Made by a program: the position numbers and the translations under genes | In this document: piece by piece, positions 59,990 through 64,000 of the stretch | How the letters are laid out: each line of letters opens with the position of its first letter | Position numbering within the stretch: position 1 is the stretch's first letter | NCBI GenBank assembly: GCA_043228905.1 | Contig: JBHGNT010000002.1 | Coordinates: 24,986,001 to 25,050,000, forward strand | Reading direction: 5' to 3' | DNA from: Azolla caroliniana | Lineage: Eukaryota > Polypodiophyta | DNA: 64,000 bases | Notes under the pieces: generated by a model | The model's input: only the letters and a program-made list of their open reading frames with translations | Told to the model about the DNA's origin: nothing | The model's database searches: none

Positions 59990-60888
59990 ACCCGGCTTCT
60001 CAAAGCCTCCGCAAAGTCCCCGTAGTCTTTCCTGCTGGAGGTCGTCGATCACGAGCCTGTTCGCCGCCTTCCCTCCGAGCTTGGGCGATCTGGAGATCCT
60101 TTACCGCTCGTGTCAACTCCTCCAAAGCTGTTCCCCCGAACGAGCCTCTGACCACGCCGGTCGAAGCCGAACCGGTTTCGAGCCACTCCCGGGTCTCTTC
60201 CCTTCGCGCCTGTGGTATTGGTTCGAGCTTCCTTGCTGCGACAGGACCCGCCCCAGTCGCCCCTGTATCAGCCCACTCCCACCGTTTGTCAAAACGGCCG
60301 CAGACTCTTTTTACCGCGGCCCAGTCGGCCGTCAGCCCATCTTCGGTTTCCAGTAAGGAGCCCACTTGCTCCCGATCCCGTGCGTCAACCGATTTGACAA
60401 ACAATAGGACACGACTTGTGTCCAGAACGGTCCGATTGAGCGCCGAAAGGCGTGCAAAGCAATCCTCAAAATCCCGGAGGAGTACCGACACATTTCTTCC
60501 TTTGTTGGGGGACTCCACCCACTCCATGAAGCCCCGCGTCATCCAGCCCGTATTTCTCCAGGAGCCGTCCTTCGAACTCCTCCTAGGTCCGGCTCTCCGT
60601 CCGAACCTCGAGCACCTCCGCATGGATGCCCAACATCGCCACTCGAGGGAATCCGGCAAGACGCCTCTCTTCCGGAATATCCCTCATCAGCATCTCCGCC
60701 CGGTAGGACGCCAAATAACTCGTGGCATCCTTTCCATTGAACTGGCCGATCGTACCGACGATCGCCTCAATAGCCCTGTCAAGGGCGCCGGTGCCCTCGC
60801 GCACGCTCACTATCCAGTCCACGGCCAAAGCCATGGCCTCTACAAGATTCGACCCCCTCATCTTCTTCCCCTCTGCCGCCTTGTTCAT
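59990..60888 (-). pseudogene. Gypsy-A gag
   Basis: Starts at the ATG at 60888, 3-4 bases after the primer-binding site. ALDRAIEAIVGTIGQFNGKD, ATSYLASYRAEMLM and LGIHAEVLEVR match Gypsy-B gag. A TAG at about 60,583 falls where Trp is conserved (RT-stop-EEFEG versus SSWEAFEE in Gypsy-B). The frame shifts near 60,530 and continues with DFEDCFARLSALNRTVLDTS, RVLLFVKSVDARDREQVGSL. Confidence 0.8.
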
Positions 60889-60905
60889 GTCGGGTTCACC
60901 AAATA

Positions 60906-61532
60906 TGTCGCGTTACTACGCGCGTGCGTGGAGAAACGAGGCGGGACCACCGGGGTCTTGAACCGAAGAGCAGGTGATAGAAGGGGAAAGAGAAAGAGAG
61001 AGACGCTTGGTTACGTATGAGCAAAGAAACACAGGGACACGGCCCGTCAACGCGGAAGACACCAATGTTTGTATATTAACGAATGACACATAAACAACAG
61101 AGCACGCGGGCGGTTACAACCGAACAGGCCGGCGAACAGATGCCGATGCATGCTCGTCTGCGCACGAAAGGGGATAGGATGGAGGTGCTGCCGGAAGCAC
61201 ACAGGCGTTCCTCGAAGCAGCGCGAGCCTCCCGAAAACCTGCAGAGAAGAGCAATGGAGAACGAACAGAGGAGAAGCGTTCGGTTTCGGTCCGACAACAC
61301 TTCGTCCTCCTCAGAAAAATAAATGCCCCCCTTCTCCCCGTGTCTCCCTCTCTTTTATAGCTTCAAGAAGGGAGTCGTTTCCCTCATTAACTTCCTACCT
61401 ACCGAATCTAACTACTTAGGATATACCTTTGTACCTAATTCTCTATTATATACATTAAAGGGCGTGCACGCGTGAAGAGCCGGTTCACGTGCTATGCACC
61501 GATTGCGCTAAGGGACGGTTTTCTTCACGACA
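60906..61532 (-). repeat. Gypsy-A 5' LTR
   Basis: A 627-bp LTR. On the minus strand it starts TGTCGTGAAGAAAACC and ends CGTAGTAACGCGACA. It shows the uninterrupted site GTGCACGCGTGAAGAG (from about 61463) into which Gypsy-B inserted in the other LTR. Confidence 0.93.
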
Positions 61533-61671
61533 ACGTAAACATCGTGTGTACTCTCTATTGTTCGTGTGTGTACGTGCGTTCACTCCCTACCTCCCATTTC
61601 TGTGTTTGCTCATTGAACTTATTCAAGACTTGGTTGTGGCCGAGCAATATTCCGCGCTATTCTCTTCAAAC
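61533..61671 (+). repeat. Copia-gamma 5' LTR, right part
   Basis: Begins with the ACGT target copy, continues AAACATCGTGTGTACTC as in the solo LTR at 62177-62818, and ends near TCTCTTCA (61668) just before the primer-binding site. Confidence 0.8.
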
Positions 61672-61697
61672 TAGTATCAAAGTGAACAACACAGGGA

Positions 61698-63350
61698 ATG
61701 GAAGAATCGTTGGGCGGCATGTTCAAGCTCACCGGCTCCAACTACTCAGTGTGGAAGTCGAAGATGAGGGATATGTTGGTGGTTAAAGATCTTTGGTTGC
61801 CGGTTCAATTTAGGGACAAGAGATCGGACAAGATCGACACCACAGTGTGGGAGGTGATGCACATGAAGACTACGGCATTCATTCGGTGCTTCATCGACAT
61901 GAGTCTGTACAACAACTTCGATGAAGAGAGCAAGGCTCACAAACTCTGGGAGAAGATTGGCATCATGTTCCAGAACAAGAATGTCGTTAATAGGGTTTCG
62001 GTATTCCAGAAGCTAGTGAGGCTCTGGTACCAAGACGGCTCCAGTATGGCGAAGCACATGAATGCCTTCGAGGGGCTAATACACCAAGCAACCTCGTTGG
62101 AAGTACCTCTCGCCGATGAGGTACTCACATTACTCTTGCTCGGTTCCTTCCCGGATAGTTGGGAGACGCTAGTTGTTGTTGGGAGACAAGTCCCTCCGGA
62201 TGGGAAGGGAGAAGAACAGTGTTGATGAGCAAACTCGGCCGAGGCCGGAACCGGATGAGGAGTACGGAGAGCCGGATGGTGAAGACCCGGTGAGAACCGG
62301 ATGAGGAGTACCCGGCTACGGAGAGCCGGATGGTGAAGACCCAGTGAGGAGTGCTCACCGGATGAAGAGACATATTTGTAAATATGTTTTTGAGAGTCCA
62401 TCGAGGCTATATTTGTAAATAGCCGAAAAGTCATATTAGTATAAATATGACTTAGGGCAAACTTTTGTTGTGTGTTGTTATTCTTGTTGGTGCAAGAAGA
62501 GAGAGAGTGTGTAACTATGTACAGAGAGAGAGAGAGAGAGAGAAAGAGGTCGTTGCCTCTGTTGAAACCGCCGCATGTGGCGAAGATCGTGAGCACGAGG
62601 TTGTTGCCTCCTTGAACTCATTGTTGTACATTCTAACATAGTGATAGTTTGCAGCCTGTGGGCTGCCGTGGTTTTTTCCCTAGTTTGGGGTTTTCCACGT
62701 AAACATCCTGTGTACTCTTCTCTTCTTTGTGTCGTGCATTTATTTCCTGTTTTCTATGTATGATTCTAAGCTCGGTTGTGGTCGAGCGTTGCGCATAAGG
62801 AACAAGTAGTTTCCGTCAGTTGTCACGTTCGGCAATGCCAGGCCGGAAGGAAAACAGTTGTCCCTAGCAAGAGTCAAGCCAAGCTTGCTAGATGAAGAAG
62901 CTCGCCGGAAAGACCGAGAGTCCAGAACCGATCCGAAGGCCTTGGTCACGGAAGATGAACACAACCGGGGAAGAGGCCGGCATTGGAGTCCTCAAAATCG
63001 GGACAAATCGGGGACGAGGTCGAAGTCAAAGGGGAGGCCCACGTGCTTCTATTGCGGGAAGTTGGGACACTTCCAGAAGAACTGTCGGCACTTCCAAAAA
63101 GAGAAAGAAACCGGCACTACCGATTCAAAGAAGAGTTCGGACCGGAGAGGCCCGGATCAGAAAGGAACACCGGCAATCGCGACAAGTGAAGAAGAACTGA
63201 TGCTCATTACCGAGGAGAATGAGTTAAATCTTGTCGGCGACGAGACAACGTGGGTTGTCTATTCCGGAGCATCGTTCCATTTGACACACGGACCGGAGAT
63301 GCTTCTCATCCTACACAACCGGAGATCATGGTTGTGTCCGGATGGGGAAT
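61698..63350 (+). pseudogene. Copia-gamma gag and protease, split by a solo LTR
   Basis: Gag starts at the ATG at 61698 (MEESLGGMFKLTGSNYSVWK) and runs through LWEKIGIMFQNKNVVNRVSV and EVLTLLLLGSFPDSWETLVV to the solo LTR at 62177. It resumes at 62819 with FGNARPEGKQLSLARVKPSL and DEEARRKD, then a CCHC knuckle (CFYCGKLGHFQKNC, around 63,040). The protease motif reads WVVYSGASFHLTH, with Tyr where the catalytic Asp is expected (V-D-S-G-A), so this copy is inactive. It is Tnt1/BARE-like in sequence style. Confidence 0.87.
62177..62818 (+). mobile_element. solo Copia LTR with perfect 5-bp target duplication
   Basis: The 642-bp segment starts TGTTGGGAGACAAGTCCC and ends TAGTTTCCGTCA. GTTGT flanks it (62172-62176 and 62819-62823). 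Removing it and one GTTGT restores the gag frame LVV-TFGNARPEG. It is related to the Copia-gamma LTR and shows the empty site TTCCACGTAAAC into which Gypsy-A went. An AG tract lies near 62,525. Confidence 0.92.
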
Positions 63351-64000
63351 GAAGGTACATGCCGAATTGTCGGCATAGGAGATGTGTTGGTGACGACATC
63401 AACCAGATGCAAGTTGTTGCTGAAGGATGTCCGACACGTTCCGAAGGTTCGACTGAACCTGATATCAGCCGGTCGGCTAGATGATGAAGGCTACACGGGT
63501 AGCATCCGAAACGGAGTTATGAAGTTCAGCAAAGGAAGCCTAATTGTGGCACGAGCCTGGAAGATCAACACGATATATCTTATACATGCCCGGATATGCC
63601 GGGAATAAGTGAACATAGGATCTGACACTACCGGTGAGTTGTGGCACAAGAGGTTGTGTCACATGAGTGAGAAGGGGATGAAGAGACTTGTCGAAGACAA
63701 TCTCATTCCGATGAAGGACGTGCAACTTGAGAAGTGCACCGATTGCTTGGCCGGCAAGAAAAACCGAACCTCCTTCCATTCAAGACCACCGATGAGACGG
63801 AATGCACCACTGGAGCTGGTGCATACCGATGTGTGTCAAGTGGACACAAAGTCACATGTCGGATTGCAGTACTTTGTGACATTCATAGATGACCACAACC
63901 AGAAGTTGTGGGTCTCATCGTTGAGCCCGTCTTCAAGGAATTCCATGTGAGAGTGGAAAGAGAAACAGGCCAGAAGCTGAAGGCGGTTCGAGCGGACAAT
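63351..64000 (+). pseudogene. Copia-gamma integrase, partial
   Basis: VRHVPKVRLNLISAGRLDDE leads into the integrase zinc finger (GELWHKRLCHMSEKGMK, CTDCLAGKK) and the start of the core (LELVHTDVC, YFVTFIDDHNQKLWV). A TAA at about 63,607 and a TGA near 63,950 break the frame. The element continues beyond the window. Confidence 0.87.

Larger units (their letters stand above)
50609..61532 (-). mobile_element. Ty3 element Gypsy-A (10.9 kb including nested Gypsy-B)
   Basis: The 5' LTR is 60906-61532 and the 3' LTR is 50609-51174 plus 55365-55427, split by Gypsy-B. On the minus strand the 5' LTR is followed after four bases by a primer-binding site, TGGTGAACCCGACATG. A polypurine-like GTTAGGTGGGGGCGGA precedes the 3' LTR. 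ACGT flanks the element (50605-50608 and 61533-61536). The first base pair of the plus-left end is TA instead of TG. The interior codes for gag, protease, part of reverse transcriptase, RNase H and integrase. It is dead through deletions, stops and lost catalytic residues. Confidence 0.92.
50201..64000 (+). mobile_element. Ty1/copia element (Copia-gamma), continues past window
   Basis: The 5' LTR begins at 50201 (TGTTGGGAAATTGG), is interrupted at 50608 by Gypsy-A, resumes at 61537 and ends near 61668. A mutated primer-binding site, TAGTATCAAAGTGAAC, starts at 61672. Gag, protease and integrase follow to the window end. The uninterrupted form of its LTR is seen in the related solo LTR at 62177-62818. 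GTTGT just before 50201 may be the target duplication; the other side is outside the window. Confidence 0.88.

Overview
This window is nuclear DNA from a land plant. Five host genes carry GT-AG introns and plant-type products: a SIP-like aquaporin tail, an F-box/LRR protein of the FBL4 type, a P-class PPR protein, CNOT11 of the CCR4-NOT complex and a secreted A1 aspartic protease. The rest is AT-rich intergenic DNA, microsatellites and nested LTR retrotransposons. I cannot name the species. The Ty3 family in the right half reminds me of elements from early-diverging land plants or fungi, but that is an impression.

Layout: (1) 1-13,142: end of a SIP-like gene (+), the FBL4-like gene (-), an AT-rich spacer with two copies of a tRNA-derived SINE and several short tandem duplications, the two-exon PPR gene (+), and a solo LTR with a perfect 5-bp target duplication. 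(2) 13,143-18,808: an 11-exon CNOT11 gene (+) with an in-frame 87-bp tandem duplication over one 3' splice site. (3) 20,791-40,992: a ten-exon aspartic protease gene (+). Its intron 2 holds a foldback MITE. Its 13.5-kb intron 4 holds an internally deleted chromovirus (27,498-30,030) and a full-length Copia element in reverse orientation (33,383-39,249). (4) 41,459-48,754: two truncated, decayed Copia elements (+), the second split by a solo Ty3 LTR. (5) 48,842-64,000: a multi-level nest. A decayed coiled-coil reading frame is split by a Copia element. The 5' LTR of that element is split by a 10.9-kb reverse-strand Ty3 element (Gypsy-A). A 3' LTR of Gypsy-A is split by a gag-only Ty3 element (Gypsy-B). 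The Copia gag carries a further solo LTR.

The host genes are unrelated to each other and form no operon-like unit. The strongest signals are: a Ty3 family whose three resolvable insertions all show 4-bp target duplications, two with the uninterrupted site visible elsewhere in the window; a Copia polyprotein with one intact 4.95-kb frame broken by seven stops, six of them TAG at inferred or conserved Gln positions; a 233-residue extension after the Copia RNase H; a recurring pattern of 59-107 bp tandem duplications; and the CNOT11 splice-site duplication. I found no CRISPR array, rRNA, complete tRNA gene or convincing new gene system.
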